Assembly (NCBI GenBank): GCA_900771005.1
Contig: CAAGMI010000337.1
Coordinates: 17,820 to 81,819 of the forward strand
Length of the DNA stretch: 64,000 bases
Source of the DNA: Rikenellaceae bacterium
GTDB taxonomy: Bacteria > Bacteroidota > Bacteroidia > Bacteroidales > UBA932
Reading direction: 5' to 3'
The notes beneath the pieces were generated by a model. That model did no database searches. It was not told the origin of the DNA and worked only from the letters and a program-made list of their open reading frames with translations. A program made the translations under genes and the position numbers. This document shows, in pieces, positions 33,734 through 43,437 of the stretch (the first letter of the stretch is position 1; each line of letters opens with the position of its first letter).

Positions 33734-35248
33734 TTATTTCCCTTCCGGTCTCATCTGAGGGAAGAACAGTACGTCCTGGATAGTTGTCTGGCCTGTCATG
33801 AACATAGTCAGTCGGTCAATACCCATTCCAAGTCCGGAAGTAGGAGGCATTCCGTATTCGAGTGCGCGGACGAAATCCATATCGATGTACATCGCCTCGT
33901 CATCGCCTTTGCTCTTAAGGGCTGCCTGCTCCTGGAACCTTTCAAACTGGTCGATAGGGTCGTTGAGTTCTGAATATGCGTTTGCAAGTTCTTTTCCGCA
34001 TACAAACAGTTCGAACCTCTCGGTAAGTGAAGGGTCGTTGCGATGGCGTTTTGTCAGAGGAGACATCTCAACAGGGTAGTCTGTGACGAATGTAGGCTGT
34101 ATGAGGTTCTTTTCGCAGAATTCTCCGAATATGGCATCGATGAGCTTGCCCTTGCCCATGGACGGTTCTATTTCAACTTTGAGCTTTTTGCATGTGGCGC
34201 GAAGTTCGTCTTCATCCATTCCCTTTACGTCCACACCGGCGTATTCCTTGATTGCGTCAAGAATAGGAAGTCTGCGGTATGTCCCGCCGAAATCGACTTC
34301 GTTGTCACCGATCTTTACGATTGTGGTACCGTTGACTTTCTTTGAAATCCTCTCGAGCATGGTCTCGACAAACTTCATCATCCAGTTGTAGTCCTTATAT
34401 GCTACATATATCTCCATGCAGGTGAATTCCGGATTGTGGGTCTTGTCCATACCCTCATTGCGGAAATCCTTGGCAAATTCATAGACTCCGCTGTATCCTC
34501 CGACGATGAGCCTCTTCAGATAAAGTTCATTGGCGATACGGAGATAGAGAGGAATGTCAAGCGCGTTGTGATGTGTCACGAAAGGACGGGCGGTTGCGCC
34601 TCCCGGGATGCTTTGAAGGATAGGGGTTTCCACTTCCAGGCATCCTGCCTCGTTGAAATATTCCCTCATCGTGGCAATTATCTGAGCCCTCTTGATGAAG
34701 GTTTCCTTCACCTGTGGGTTGACAATGAGGTCGACGTACCTTTGTCTGTATCTGAACTCGGGATCCGTGACGGCATCGAAGACCTGTCCGTCCATTTCCT
34801 TTACGATAGGAAGGACTCTCAGCGATTTGCTCAACAGCGTGAGTTCCTTGGCGTGTACTGAAAGCTGCCCTGTCTGGGTGATGAATGCAAAACCTTTGAT
34901 CCCGACGATGTCACCTATGTCAAGAAGTTTCTTCCAGACCGTATTGTACATTGTCTTGTCCTCTTCCGGGCAGATTTCGTCTCTTTTGACGTAAATCTGT
35001 ATTCTTCCCGTCTCATCCTGGAGTTCTCCGAATGAAGCGGCACCCATAATACGGCGGCTCATTATCCTTCCTGCAATGCACACTTCCTGAAAATTGTTCT
35101 TTTCAGGTGTGTAGCCGGCAGTGATCTCGGCCGTCGTGGCATTCACAGGATATTCTGCTGCCGGGTAAGGCTCAATCCCCAATTCTCTCAACTTCGCAAG
35201 AGATTCTCTTCGAATCTGTTCCTGCTCACTGTATTCAGCATTTACCAT
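33734..35248 (-). CDS. lysS: Lysyl-tRNA synthetase, class II
   Basis: Charges tRNA-Lys, 504 aa. The N-terminal OB-fold anticodon domain (VCIAGRIMSRRIMGAASFGELQD, split: VCIAGRIMSRR) is followed by class II motif 2 (FRNEGMDKTHNPEF) and motif 3 (GLGMGIDRLTMFMTG). FVTDYPVEMSPLTKRHR is a typical LysRS segment. It begins 20 nt after recJ and ends 1 nt before the methyltransferase. Confidence 0.97.
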   Translation of the reverse strand: MVNAEYSEQEQIRRESLAKLRELGIEPYPAAEYPVNATTAEITAGYTPEKNNFQEVCIAGRIMSRRIMGAASFGELQDETGRIQIYVKRDEICPEEDKTMYNTVWKKLLDIGDIVGIKGFAFITQTGQLSVHAKELTLLSKSLRVLPIVKEMDGQVFDAVTDPEFRYRQRYVDLIVNPQVKETFIKRAQIIATMREYFNEAGCLEVETPILQSIPGGATARPFVTHHNALDIPLYLRIANELYLKRLIVGGYSGVYEFAKDFRNEGMDKTHNPEFTCMEIYVAYKDYNWMMKFVETMLERISKKVNGTTIVKIGDNEVDFGGTYRRLPILDAIKEYAGVDVKGMDEDELRATCKKLKVEIEPSMGKGKLIDAIFGEFCEKNLIQPTFVTDYPVEMSPLTKRHRNDPSLTERFELFVCGKELANAYSELNDPIDQFERFQEQAALKSKGDDEAMYIDMDFVRALEYGMPPTSGLGMGIDRLTMFMTGQTTIQDVLFFPQMRPEGK

Positions 35249-35268
35249 AATATGTAGTTTTTTTATTT

Positions 35269-37002
35269 TCAGATGATTTCATCCCTCTCCTTCAGATCTT
35301 TTACGCGTAGTTGTATGGTGGAATTACCCCTGTAGTAATTTTCCACGATCGAATAGCATACGTCGAGAGGGTTGCCGGATTTTATATAGTCATAGTAGTC
35401 GGACATGTTGAATGCTATGGCGGCTATCTGGTGATATGGCTGCGACTCCTGTATCAGGTCCAGTTTCATATGGACACCACCAGCTCCTACCTTGCGGCCG
35501 TTCCCGGCGTCATATACGTTCTCTGTGACGAATATCGGATTGCTGTTGCCGGGGCCGAAAGGCTGGAACTGCTTCAGGATACGGAAAAATTTAGGGGTGA
35601 TCTGTGAAAAATCCAGTTTTGAATCTATTTCGACTATAGGCGTCATCATCTCGGTGGAGATCTTTCCGCCTATGAATGCGTCAATTCTTCTCGCAAATTC
35701 CGAAAGGTTTTCCTCTTTCATCGTCAGACCGGCAGCATATACGTGCCCTCCGAAATTCTCCAGAAGGTCGGCACAACTCTCTATGGCCTCATACAGGTCG
35801 AACCCTGCGATGCTCCTGGCTGATCCCGTTACGAACCCGTTGGATTTGGTGAGGACCACGGTAGGTTTGTAATAAGCTTCCACAAGTCTGGATGCGACGA
35901 TTCCGACAACGCCTTTGCTCCATTTCGGATTATAGACGACAGTCGCGTTCTCGTGGCAGAGGCAGGAACCGTTCTGCACCATCTCCAGCGCTTCCCTGGT
36001 GATTTCGCGGTCTATGTTCTTACGGTCATTGTTGCTTTCGTTAATCTTTTCGCCAATGAACATGGCTGTGTCCACATCCTCTGCGGTGAGCAGCTCCACG
36101 GCCAGCCTTCCGCTCTCCATACGTCCTGCAGCATTGATCCTCGGGCCTATCTTGAAGACTATGTCATCTATGTTGAGGTGACCCGGCTCGATGTTTGACA
36201 GATTTATCATCGCAAGGAGTCCGAATCGTGGACTTTCATTGAGTTGCTTGAGCCCGAAATGAGCGAGAGTTCGGTTCTCTCCTACCATGGTTACAAGGTC
36301 GGATGAAATGCTCACGACGAGCAGATCTAGCAGGGGAATAAGCGTCTCGAACTTTATTCCGTATTTTTTCGAGTATGCCTGGACCAGTTTGAATCCCACA
36401 CCGCAGCCGGAAAGGTCATCAAACGGATAATTGCAGTCTTCACGTTTCGGGTCCAGTACTGCAATCGCTTCCGGAAGTTCTTCTTCAGGCAGATGATGGT
36501 CACATATTATGACATCCACACCCTTGGAAGCTGCATATTTGACTTTATCGATAGCCTTGATGCCGCAATCCAGAGTGATGATGAGGCTGAATCCTCCTTC
36601 GGCAGCCCAGTCGATTCCCTTGAACGATACTCCGTATCCTTCGTCGTATCTGTCCGGGATGTAGAAATCCACTTTGTCAGTGAATCTCTTTATGAATGAG
36701 TACACCAATGCGACAGCTGTCGTACCGTCCACGTCATAATCTCCGTAGACAAGTATCTTCTCTCCGTTGGAAATGGCTTTGTGTACCCTTTCTACCGCAA
36801 CGTCCATATCCTTCATCAGGAAAGGGTCATACAGGTCATCCAGGCTTGGCCTGAAGAATGCGCGGGCCTCTTCGAAGGTCTTGACCCCCCTGTGTACGAG
36901 GAGATTGGCCAATACGCGGTCAATTCCGACCTCTGCAGACAGCTTTTCTACTGTCTCGGGATCGGCTTGAGCCTTCAGAATCCATTTGCACTCTTTTGCC
37001 AT
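35269..37002 (-). CDS. recJ: Single-stranded-DNA-specific exonuclease RecJ
   Basis: 5'-3' ssDNA exonuclease of recombination and repair, 577 aa. DHH phosphoesterase motifs are GDYDVDGTTA (residues 88-96) and ICDHHLPEEE (about 160), and the DHHA1 region has SARSIAGFDLYEAIESC with GGHVYAAGLT. Metal ligands are all present. The gene starts 3 nt after the aroK stop. Length matches family norms. Confidence 0.96.
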   Translation of the reverse strand: MAKECKWILKAQADPETVEKLSAEVGIDRVLANLLVHRGVKTFEEARAFFRPSLDDLYDPFLMKDMDVAVERVHKAISNGEKILVYGDYDVDGTTAVALVYSFIKRFTDKVDFYIPDRYDEGYGVSFKGIDWAAEGGFSLIITLDCGIKAIDKVKYAASKGVDVIICDHHLPEEELPEAIAVLDPKREDCNYPFDDLSGCGVGFKLVQAYSKKYGIKFETLIPLLDLLVVSISSDLVTMVGENRTLAHFGLKQLNESPRFGLLAMINLSNIEPGHLNIDDIVFKIGPRINAAGRMESGRLAVELLTAEDVDTAMFIGEKINESNNDRKNIDREITREALEMVQNGSCLCHENATVVYNPKWSKGVVGIVASRLVEAYYKPTVVLTKSNGFVTGSARSIAGFDLYEAIESCADLLENFGGHVYAAGLTMKEENLSEFARRIDAFIGGKISTEMMTPIVEIDSKLDFSQITPKFFRILKQFQPFGPGNSNPIFVTENVYDAGNGRKVGAGGVHMKLDLIQESQPYHQIAAIAFNMSDYYDYIKSGNPLDVCYSIVENYYRGNSTIQLRVKDLKERDEII

Positions 37003-37005
37003 AAT

Positions 37006-37503
37006 TTACAAAGATACCGAAAATAATTTAATTTCCTCGGCAACGGTATCTGCCGTTTTTCCTTCAGTATCCACGATATGCTCCGCCATTTCGTACACGG
37101 ACAGCCTTTTCTGATACAGTTCCTCGCTGAAAAGCGGTCTGGAGGAAAGGTCTTCGCCGACTCTTTCTCTGATTGCATCAAAGGGGGCCTTGAGATAGAC
37201 GCAGCTGGTATTGTTCAGTATAAAATCCCTTACGGCACCGATGCATAGTGTCCCTCCTCCAAGTGCGAGCACCAGATTCTCACCTGTAAGCTGCCTCATT
37301 ATTATGACGTCTCTGACACATTCCGCCTCAAGCGCGCGGAATCCATCTTCTCCTTCAGCGGAGATGATATCGGGGATGCTGCAACCTTTTTTGTGCTCCA
37401 CATACTCGTCAAGGTCAATGAAAGGGAATCCGAGCAGGACGGACAGTTTTCTGCCCACGCTGCTTTTCCCGCTTCCCATATAACCCGTCAAAGTGATTAT
37501 CAT
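37006..37503 (-). CDS. aroK: Shikimate kinase
   Basis: ATP-dependent phosphorylation of shikimate in aromatic amino acid synthesis, 165 aa. Walker A is GYMGSGKSSVGRKL, followed by FIDLDEYVE with the substrate-binding Asp. ALGGGTLC supplies the glycine-rich shikimate loop and the lid is SSRPLF. Its ATG overlaps the parC stop as TGATG, so translation is likely coupled. aroE is four genes downstream. Confidence 0.95.
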   Translation of the reverse strand: MIITLTGYMGSGKSSVGRKLSVLLGFPFIDLDEYVEHKKGCSIPDIISAEGEDGFRALEAECVRDVIIMRQLTGENLVLALGGGTLCIGAVRDFILNNTSCVYLKAPFDAIRERVGEDLSSRPLFSEELYQKRLSVYEMAEHIVDTEGKTADTVAEEIKLFSVSL

Positions 37504-40181
37504 CAGAAAAGTGTTGGTTCTTCGATGTCAGGTATGTCGGCAACGTCAATGTCCTGCGTGATGTCCAGTTCAATAGCCTCTTCCTCCTCTTCTTCTGCAG
37601 CTTCGGCCTCTGCGGGATCCTTTTCCTTCACGAGAGGCTCTATGAAGCATACGCTCTTGACCTCACCCCTGTCCACGCATTTGCGGCCTTTCGCCGAGAT
37701 GCCTTTCTTTCCGATAAGGGCTTCCGCATCAACAGTTTCAGGATCCTTGCTCGTTTTTCCTCCGAATGTTACGAGGAATTGAGGGTATTCATCATCGCAG
37801 ATGTCCACTAGGTAGGATTTCTGCCCTTCCGCAATGAAACTTACAGGGGTATTGTCGCTCAGTACGAAAGAGAATCTCTTGACGTAAAAGGCTTTGGCAT
37901 TCGCATCATAGTAAAGGGCGGTGAATGTCTTTTCCGGATCGAACTTCTCAATGCGGAGAAGATCTCCCTGATACCTGTTGCTCGGGTCGAAAGATGTCGT
38001 GTAGAATGTTCCGTTCTTGAATACGGCCAGAATCTTGTCATCCGAGTTGAACTGTCCGAGATAAAGTCCTCTCTGGTCTTCGTTGAGTTTCTGTATGTCG
38101 GCATCGAACCAGATGTCTCTTCCGGCTATCGTACTGATACCCTGACTCTTGAGAGTTATCTTGCTGATCACGAACTTGCTCACGAGATTTCCGCGTGAAC
38201 CCCTTCCTTTGATTGCGAGTGTCGAGAAATCGTATTCGAAAGATGTCTTCTTGAGCTTTGGACGCGGCCTCAACTGTACCTTGACGGATTCAGCCTCGCC
38301 ATTGTGGTTTGATGTGAACCACAATATCTGGGACCCTTCTTCCCCTGACGTGATGTCATATTCCTTGTCGCGGGTCACAGAGGTTATGGCAAACCTTTTT
38401 GCATAGTACATAGAGGTTTTGCCTTGACGGTAGATGACATTGTATATCGTGCGCTCGTCTCCACGGTTGAATATTCCCACATAGAGAAGATCCTTCCCGA
38501 AGAAGGCCTTGTCACTTACTTTCGTTACCCTGTATTTGCCGTCTCGTCCTATGACGATGATCTCGGAAAGATCCGAGCAGTCGCATACATACTCGCCTCC
38601 ATCGGAATTTTTCAGACCTATTCCGACAAAGCCTTCGGCCATGTTTGCCTGAAGTTTTGCGTTGTTGTTCACAACCTTGGTGGCGGCAATAGTTTCGAAT
38701 CCGGTAAGTTCCGTCCTGCGCGGGAAGTCTTTTCCGTATTTCTTCTTGAGCTCCTTGAACCAGCTTATGGTATATCTGTCAATGTGTTCGATATTGTCCC
38801 GGATTTCCTTCATCTGCTCTTCGATGGAGCGGATCTTTTCGTCCACGGCCTTTGTATCGAACTTGGAAATCTTCCTGACTGGCTTTTCAACGAGTTTGAG
38901 AATGTCATCCATCGTTATCTCGCGATGCAGGAAGTCCTGATATTCCTTCATCCTCAGGAATACGTCCTCCAGCTGCGTCTCCCAATCCTTCTGGTCCTGT
39001 TCGAGTATCTTGTATATCCTGTTCTCGAAGAAAATCCTTTCCAGTGAATTGATGTGCCATTCGTCTTCCAGTTCGGAAAGCTTTATCTCGAGCTCCTGCC
39101 TGAGTATATCCCTTGTGTGGAAAGTGTCATACCGGAGAATCTCGTTCACGTCAAGGAACTGAGGCTTGTTGTCCATAATCACGCACGCATTCGGGGCGAT
39201 GTTGGTTTCGCAGTCGGTGAATGCGTAGAGTGCGTCTATGGTCTTGTCGGGGGAGACGTCGTTAGGAAGGTGGATGGTGATTTCCACCTTGTCCGTGGTC
39301 ATATCCTCGATTTTCTTGATCTTTATCTTGCCCTTTTCCTTTGCTTTCAGGATTGAATCGATAAGGATGTGGGTTGTTTTTCCGTAAGGGATTTCAGAGA
39401 TGACGATCGTGCTCTTGTCGACTTTTTCAATGCGTGCACGCACCTTTACCGAGCCTCCTCTGGCGCCCTGCATGTATTTCGAGCAGTCGGCGAAACCACC
39501 TGTAGGGAAGTCCGGATACAATTCGAAACTCCTGCCTTCAAGGATTGCGACCGAAGCGTCGAGCAGTTCGTTGAAATTGTGCGGCAGGATCTTTGAGGTC
39601 ATACCGACGGCGATTCCCTCGGTTCCCTGAGCCAGCAGGAGAGGGAAGCGGACAGGTAGTTCCGTAGGTTCAAGGTTGCGCCCGTCATAGCTGTTCATCC
39701 AGTTGGTTACCTTAGGGTCGAAAACGACCTCCTTCGCAAATTTGCTGAGTCTGGCCTCAATATATCTCGGTGCGGCATTGCTGTCTCCGGTAAGTATGTT
39801 ACCCCAGTTTCCCTGGCAGTCCACCGTAAACCCTTTCTGCCCGAGTTGGACGAGCGCTCCCAGTATTGACTGGTCACCGTGCGGATGGTACTGCATCGCC
39901 TGTCCCACTATGTTGGCGACCTTGGTGTACGCACCGTCATCCATTTTGTACATGGCATGCAGGACGCGTCTCTGCACAGGCTTGAGTCCGTCCACGATGT
40001 GAGGGACGGCTCTGTCAAGGATTACACAGGAAGAATAGTCAAGGAACCAGTCCTTGAACATTCCTGACAGTTTGTATTTGTGCGCGTCGCTTCCCAGGAG
40101 TTTGTCAAATTTCCCTGAACTTTCCCCCTCGACGGGAGCTTCCTCCTCTTCCTGGATTATCTCTTCGAATTCTTCGCTCAT
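37503..40181 (-). CDS. parC: Type IIA DNA topoisomerase subunit A (ParC-like)
   Basis: DNA cleavage subunit of topoisomerase IV (or gyrase), 892 aa. I start at ATG 40181 (MSEEFEEIIQEE), 10 nt after the era stop and with AGGAGA upstream, rather than at 40250 inside era. The catalytic tyrosine is Tyr140 in APRYIEARL. QYHPHGDQSI is the quinolone-resistance region. The C-terminal half has beta-propeller-type repeats. No canonical gyrase box (Q-R-R-G-G-K-G) is seen, only a weak KGRGSRGN, which favours ParC. N- and C-termini are strongly acidic (tail ends DIEEPTLF). Confidence 0.9.
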   Translation of the reverse strand: MSEEFEEIIQEEEEAPVEGESSGKFDKLLGSDAHKYKLSGMFKDWFLDYSSCVILDRAVPHIVDGLKPVQRRVLHAMYKMDDGAYTKVANIVGQAMQYHPHGDQSILGALVQLGQKGFTVDCQGNWGNILTGDSNAAPRYIEARLSKFAKEVVFDPKVTNWMNSYDGRNLEPTELPVRFPLLLAQGTEGIAVGMTSKILPHNFNELLDASVAILEGRSFELYPDFPTGGFADCSKYMQGARGGSVKVRARIEKVDKSTIVISEIPYGKTTHILIDSILKAKEKGKIKIKKIEDMTTDKVEITIHLPNDVSPDKTIDALYAFTDCETNIAPNACVIMDNKPQFLDVNEILRYDTFHTRDILRQELEIKLSELEDEWHINSLERIFFENRIYKILEQDQKDWETQLEDVFLRMKEYQDFLHREITMDDILKLVEKPVRKISKFDTKAVDEKIRSIEEQMKEIRDNIEHIDRYTISWFKELKKKYGKDFPRRTELTGFETIAATKVVNNNAKLQANMAEGFVGIGLKNSDGGEYVCDCSDLSEIIVIGRDGKYRVTKVSDKAFFGKDLLYVGIFNRGDERTIYNVIYRQGKTSMYYAKRFAITSVTRDKEYDITSGEEGSQILWFTSNHNGEAESVKVQLRPRPKLKKTSFEYDFSTLAIKGRGSRGNLVSKFVISKITLKSQGISTIAGRDIWFDADIQKLNEDQRGLYLGQFNSDDKILAVFKNGTFYTTSFDPSNRYQGDLLRIEKFDPEKTFTALYYDANAKAFYVKRFSFVLSDNTPVSFIAEGQKSYLVDICDDEYPQFLVTFGGKTSKDPETVDAEALIGKKGISAKGRKCVDRGEVKSVCFIEPLVKEKDPAEAEAAEEEEEEAIELDITQDIDVADIPDIEEPTLF

Positions 40182-40191
40182 AAATATTCTC

Positions 40192-41070
40192 CTATTCTTC
40201 GTAACCGAACTTGCGGAGTTCCCTGCGGCTCTCTCTCCAGTCCGGATCAACCTTTACATACATTTGCAGGAATACTTTCTTCTGGAAAAAGTCTTCCATG
40301 TCTATTCTGGCCTGTGTGCCGACTCTCTTGAGCGCCGCACCGCCTTTCCCGATGACGATTCCTTTCTGGGAATCGCGCATTACATATATCACTGCGCTGA
40401 TGTCATATCTTTCAGCCCCTTCCTTGAATGTCTCGATGCCTACTTCACAACAGTAAGGGATCTCCTCCTTATAATTGAGCAGAATCTTCTCCCTGATTAT
40501 TTCCGAAGCGAAAAATCTCAGGTTCTTGTCCGTGAAGGCATCCTTGTCAAACCACGGCGGGCATTCGGGAAGTTTCCCGACCACCGCATCAAGGATGCTC
40601 TGGAGATTGAATTTTTCCTGCGCGGATGCCGGTATTACCACTGAATCCGGAATCTGTGACTTCCAGTAGTCCATCAACGATACCACCTTGTCCTGAGAGC
40701 TGAGATCGATCTTGTTGATGACGACAATGACAGGGCAGTCTATATTGCGCAGTTTCTCGATATATTCGGAATTCTTGTCGCTGGTCTCAACGACATCCGT
40801 CACATAAAGAATGATATCGGCATCGCCTATGGCTCCGTCGACAAAATTCATCATATTCTGCTGCAGTCTGTAGTTGGGCTTCAGGATTCCCGGAGTGTCT
40901 GAATAGACGATCTGCCAGTCTTCTCCGTTCACTATGCCCATTATCCTGTGCCTGGTAGTCTGGGCTTTTGCCGTAACTATGCTGAGTTTTTCACCCACAA
41001 GGGCATTCATCAGCGTGGATTTGCCGACGTTCGGGTTACCGATGATGTTTACAAATCCGGACCTATGCAT
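40192..41070 (-). CDS. era: GTPase Era
   Basis: Ribosome-assembly GTPase that binds the 3' end of 16S rRNA, 292 aa. G1 is GNPNVGKST, G3 DTPG, G4 NKID; the C-terminal KH domain carries IGKGGAALKRVGTQARIDME with the RNA-binding GxxG-type loop. It overlaps the upstream pseudouridine synthase gene by 8 nt and parC follows 10 nt downstream. Confidence 0.97.
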   Translation of the reverse strand: MHRSGFVNIIGNPNVGKSTLMNALVGEKLSIVTAKAQTTRHRIMGIVNGEDWQIVYSDTPGILKPNYRLQQNMMNFVDGAIGDADIILYVTDVVETSDKNSEYIEKLRNIDCPVIVVINKIDLSSQDKVVSLMDYWKSQIPDSVVIPASAQEKFNLQSILDAVVGKLPECPPWFDKDAFTDKNLRFFASEIIREKILLNYKEEIPYCCEVGIETFKEGAERYDISAVIYVMRDSQKGIVIGKGGAALKRVGTQARIDMEDFFQKKVFLQMYVKVDPDWRESRRELRKFGYEE

Positions 41071-42235
41071 AGGCTCCCATTTTGAGGATATTCACTTCTC
41101 CCTCAGTGAGGAATCTCCATTCTCCCTTTTTGAGGCCCTTCTTCGTCAGGCCGGCAAAATACACTCTGTCAAGTGCTTTGACATTGTATCCCAGAGACTC
41201 GAAGATTCTGCGCACTATCCTGTTTTTCCCGGAATGGATCTCTATTCCGAGTTTCCTGTGGTCGGAAGCGTCGATGAACTCCAGCTCGTCTGCGGCTACC
41301 GGTCCGTCATTTAGCGTGATGCCGGCGAGTATCTTGTCGTGGTCTTCCTGGGAAACCTCGTGGTCCACGATTACCTGATAGATTTTTTTCTTGTCATATG
41401 AAGGATGAGTCAGGCGTTCCGCAATTTCCCCGTCATTTGTAAACATCAGCACACCGGTGGTATTCTTGTCAAGCCTTCCCACCGGATAGACTCTGTATTT
41501 GCATCCTTTGAGCAATTCTATCACAGTCTTGTCCGCGTGGGGATCGCTGGCTGTAGTGACATATCCTGACGGCTTGTTCATCACGATATAGACTTTTTCC
41601 TCGCCCTTGAGCCTCTCCCCGTTGAATTTCACTTCGTCCTTGAGTACATTGACCTTGGTCCCGAGTTCTGTGACTACTTCCCCGTTTACAGTCACTACAC
41701 CGGCCTGGATAAATGTATCCGCTTCACGGCGGGAACAAACTCCTGAATTGGCTATGAATTTGTTGAGGCGTACTTCCTCTTCGAAATTACCGTGGAAAGT
41801 TTCGCTGTCGCTGAATTTGTTGTCTTCAACCAGTGGCTTGCGGCTGATCATGCGGTTGATGCCCTCGTCAGATTCGCGGCTGAAGCGTGGGGAATTGCCT
41901 CTTCTGTCGAATCTTCCTGACGGCTTGCCGAATCTTGAAGGTCTATCCGATCTGCCGAATCCCGGCTTGCTGAATTCCGGTCTGTCCGATCCGGATCTTT
42001 CGGATCTGCGGAATCCGGGCTTTTCGGATTTTCCGTATCCCGGTTTCTCTGCTCTGCCGTATCCCGGTTTTCCATATGCTGACTGTCTCCTGTCACCGGC
42101 AGGCTTGCCTGCTCCATACGTTCTGCCCGGTCTTCCGGGGCGGGATGAAACTGCGGGGCGGGATTCTTCTCCGCCAAAGTTTTTGCGTGGTCTAAGTTTT
42201 CGGCCGTTCTTACTGAATTCTTCCATTTTGATCAT
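41063..42235 (-). CDS. rRNA pseudouridine synthase (RluB/RsuA family) with long basic N-terminal extension
   Basis: 390 aa. Residues about 155-390 are a standard RsuA/RluB enzyme: an S4 domain (RLNKFIANSGVCSRREAD), then the catalytic GRLDKNTTGVLMFTNDG with the active Asp and KNRIVRRIFESLGY. The first ~115 residues are unusual: low complexity, basic, with repeats such as KPGYGRAEKPGYGKSEKPGF and RSDRPSRFG, probably disordered and RNA-binding. Such tails occur in Bacteroidetes relatives. The start at 42235 may be replaced by the ATG three codons later (MEEFSKNG). Overlaps era by 8 nt. Confidence 0.9.
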   Translation of the reverse strand: MIKMEEFSKNGRKLRPRKNFGGEESRPAVSSRPGRPGRTYGAGKPAGDRRQSAYGKPGYGRAEKPGYGKSEKPGFRRSERSGSDRPEFSKPGFGRSDRPSRFGKPSGRFDRRGNSPRFSRESDEGINRMISRKPLVEDNKFSDSETFHGNFEEEVRLNKFIANSGVCSRREADTFIQAGVVTVNGEVVTELGTKVNVLKDEVKFNGERLKGEEKVYIVMNKPSGYVTTASDPHADKTVIELLKGCKYRVYPVGRLDKNTTGVLMFTNDGEIAERLTHPSYDKKKIYQVIVDHEVSQEDHDKILAGITLNDGPVAADELEFIDASDHRKLGIEIHSGKNRIVRRIFESLGYNVKALDRVYFAGLTKKGLKKGEWRFLTEGEVNILKMGAYA

Positions 42236-42254
42236 TGATGGCTCACGTCATCCT

Positions 42255-43019
42255 TTATTTTAGATTGAAAATATACGTAATAGTACCTTCCTGCATTGCA
42301 GGGGCTTCTGCACTCATATTGAAATGCGTTTCCATAGCCGCTTTCCTGGCTGCCGCCCAGAGTGTCTTGTCTGTGACAGTTGTACCGTCGGCTCCCGGGA
42401 TGGCCTTCTGCACTGAACCGTACTGGTCGACCCAGATGCTGACAACTACTGTGCCGCTTTCCTGAACCGTATATGCCGGGCGGGGCAGATTTCCCATGAC
42501 GTTCCTGCCTTTCAGGTGGGCATTGGGCCTCCCGTCAGTTCTTCCGCTGACAGTGTTCCCGTCACTTTGGCCCGCCTTGAAAGTATTGCTGCTTTCTTTC
42601 GCCGAGTGGGCTGCTGTAAGGCTCGTGTCCTTTTTGGCCATTCCCGGGAATGAAGCCCTTGGATCCAGTTTAGGTTCCTCCTTTAACTCCGGCTCATCTA
42701 CAGGAACATCTCCGAAATCATCCTGCCTGGTTTCCGGTGTAAGGTTCTGAATGTCGGCTTTGTTCGGGGACTTGCTCTGCTGCACAAGTTCTATCGGTCT
42801 TGTCCTGTCAGGGTTCTCGGACCGTGGCTGTGTGCCCCGCGAACGCTCCACTATCACTTCCTCCTCCCTTTCGAATTCAAGCAGCATAGCCGTTTCTGCA
42901 GGTGGCGGATAAAGGTACTTGATACCGGTGAACGATACGGTAAGGATCGCACAGGCATGGACCAGCACCGTCAATGCGATGCCCGCCCATCTTCCATTGT
43001 TCTCTCCGTATCTGTCCAT
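42255..43019 (-). CDS. tonB: TonB energy-transducing protein
   Basis: Periplasm-spanning link between the ExbBD motor and outer-membrane receptors, 254 aa. One N-terminal membrane anchor (about residues 12-32, GIALTVLVHACAILTVSF), a long charged Pro/Glu/Lys-rich spacer, and a C-terminal TonB-like domain from about 170 (PAYTVQESGTVVVSIWVDQYG). The final domain is divergent from E. coli TonB, as usual in Bacteroidetes. It follows exbD by 6 nt. Confidence 0.88.
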   Translation of the reverse strand: MDRYGENNGRWAGIALTVLVHACAILTVSFTGIKYLYPPPAETAMLLEFEREEEVIVERSRGTQPRSENPDRTRPIELVQQSKSPNKADIQNLTPETRQDDFGDVPVDEPELKEEPKLDPRASFPGMAKKDTSLTAAHSAKESSNTFKAGQSDGNTVSGRTDGRPNAHLKGRNVMGNLPRPAYTVQESGTVVVSIWVDQYGSVQKAIPGADGTTVTDKTLWAAARKAAMETHFNMSAEAPAMQEGTITYIFNLK

Positions 43020-43025
43020 TGCCTT

Positions 43026-43436
43026 TTATTCGGCTTGTGTTGCCAGAATGACCTTGTAGTGGTTCTTCTTGGCGATGTTCATTACCGATACTATTTCTTT
43101 GATCGGTACGCTTTCGTCGGAATATATTGAGAATGTAGGGTCCTCTTCCATCTGTAGATTCTCAATCAGCCTGTCCTCTATCTGCTCGAACGGTACAGGA
43201 GTTTCGTCTCCGTTGATGTGGTATGTGAAGCGGTCTTCCCCCCAGTCCTTTATCGATACCGTGGTAGTGGCCTTTGCTCCCACCTGCCCTGTGCTCTTAG
43301 GCAAAAGGAGCTTGAGAGCGTTGGGGTTGACCAGCGTTGAGGTCACCAGGAAAAAAATGAGCAGCAGGAAGACGATATCCGTCATAGAAGACATGGATAT
43401 GTTGGGATCCGCTTTTGTTGTGCGTTTGATTGCCAT
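43026..43436 (-). CDS. exbD: Biopolymer transport protein ExbD
   Basis: Small subunit of the proton-driven motor that powers TonB, 136 aa. A short cytoplasmic N-terminus (MAIKRTTKADPNISMSSM) and a single transmembrane helix with the proton-carrying aspartate in MTDIVFLLLIFFLVTSTLV, then a periplasmic domain. Begins 1 nt after exbB. Confidence 0.93.
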   Translation of the reverse strand: MAIKRTTKADPNISMSSMTDIVFLLLIFFLVTSTLVNPNALKLLLPKSTGQVGAKATTTVSIKDWGEDRFTYHINGDETPVPFEQIEDRLIENLQMEEDPTFSIYSDESVPIKEIVSVMNIAKKNHYKVILATQAE

Positions 43437-43437
43437 A

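Noticed and set aside
40182..40250. Longer parC start at 40250
   Set aside because: The extra residues lie inside era and do not look like the family; ATG 40181 has AGGAGA at the proper distance.
41860..42200. Repeats in the pseudouridine synthase 5' region considered as a CRISPR or minisatellite
   Set aside because: Units are in frame and code for a basic disordered tail joined to an intact enzyme.
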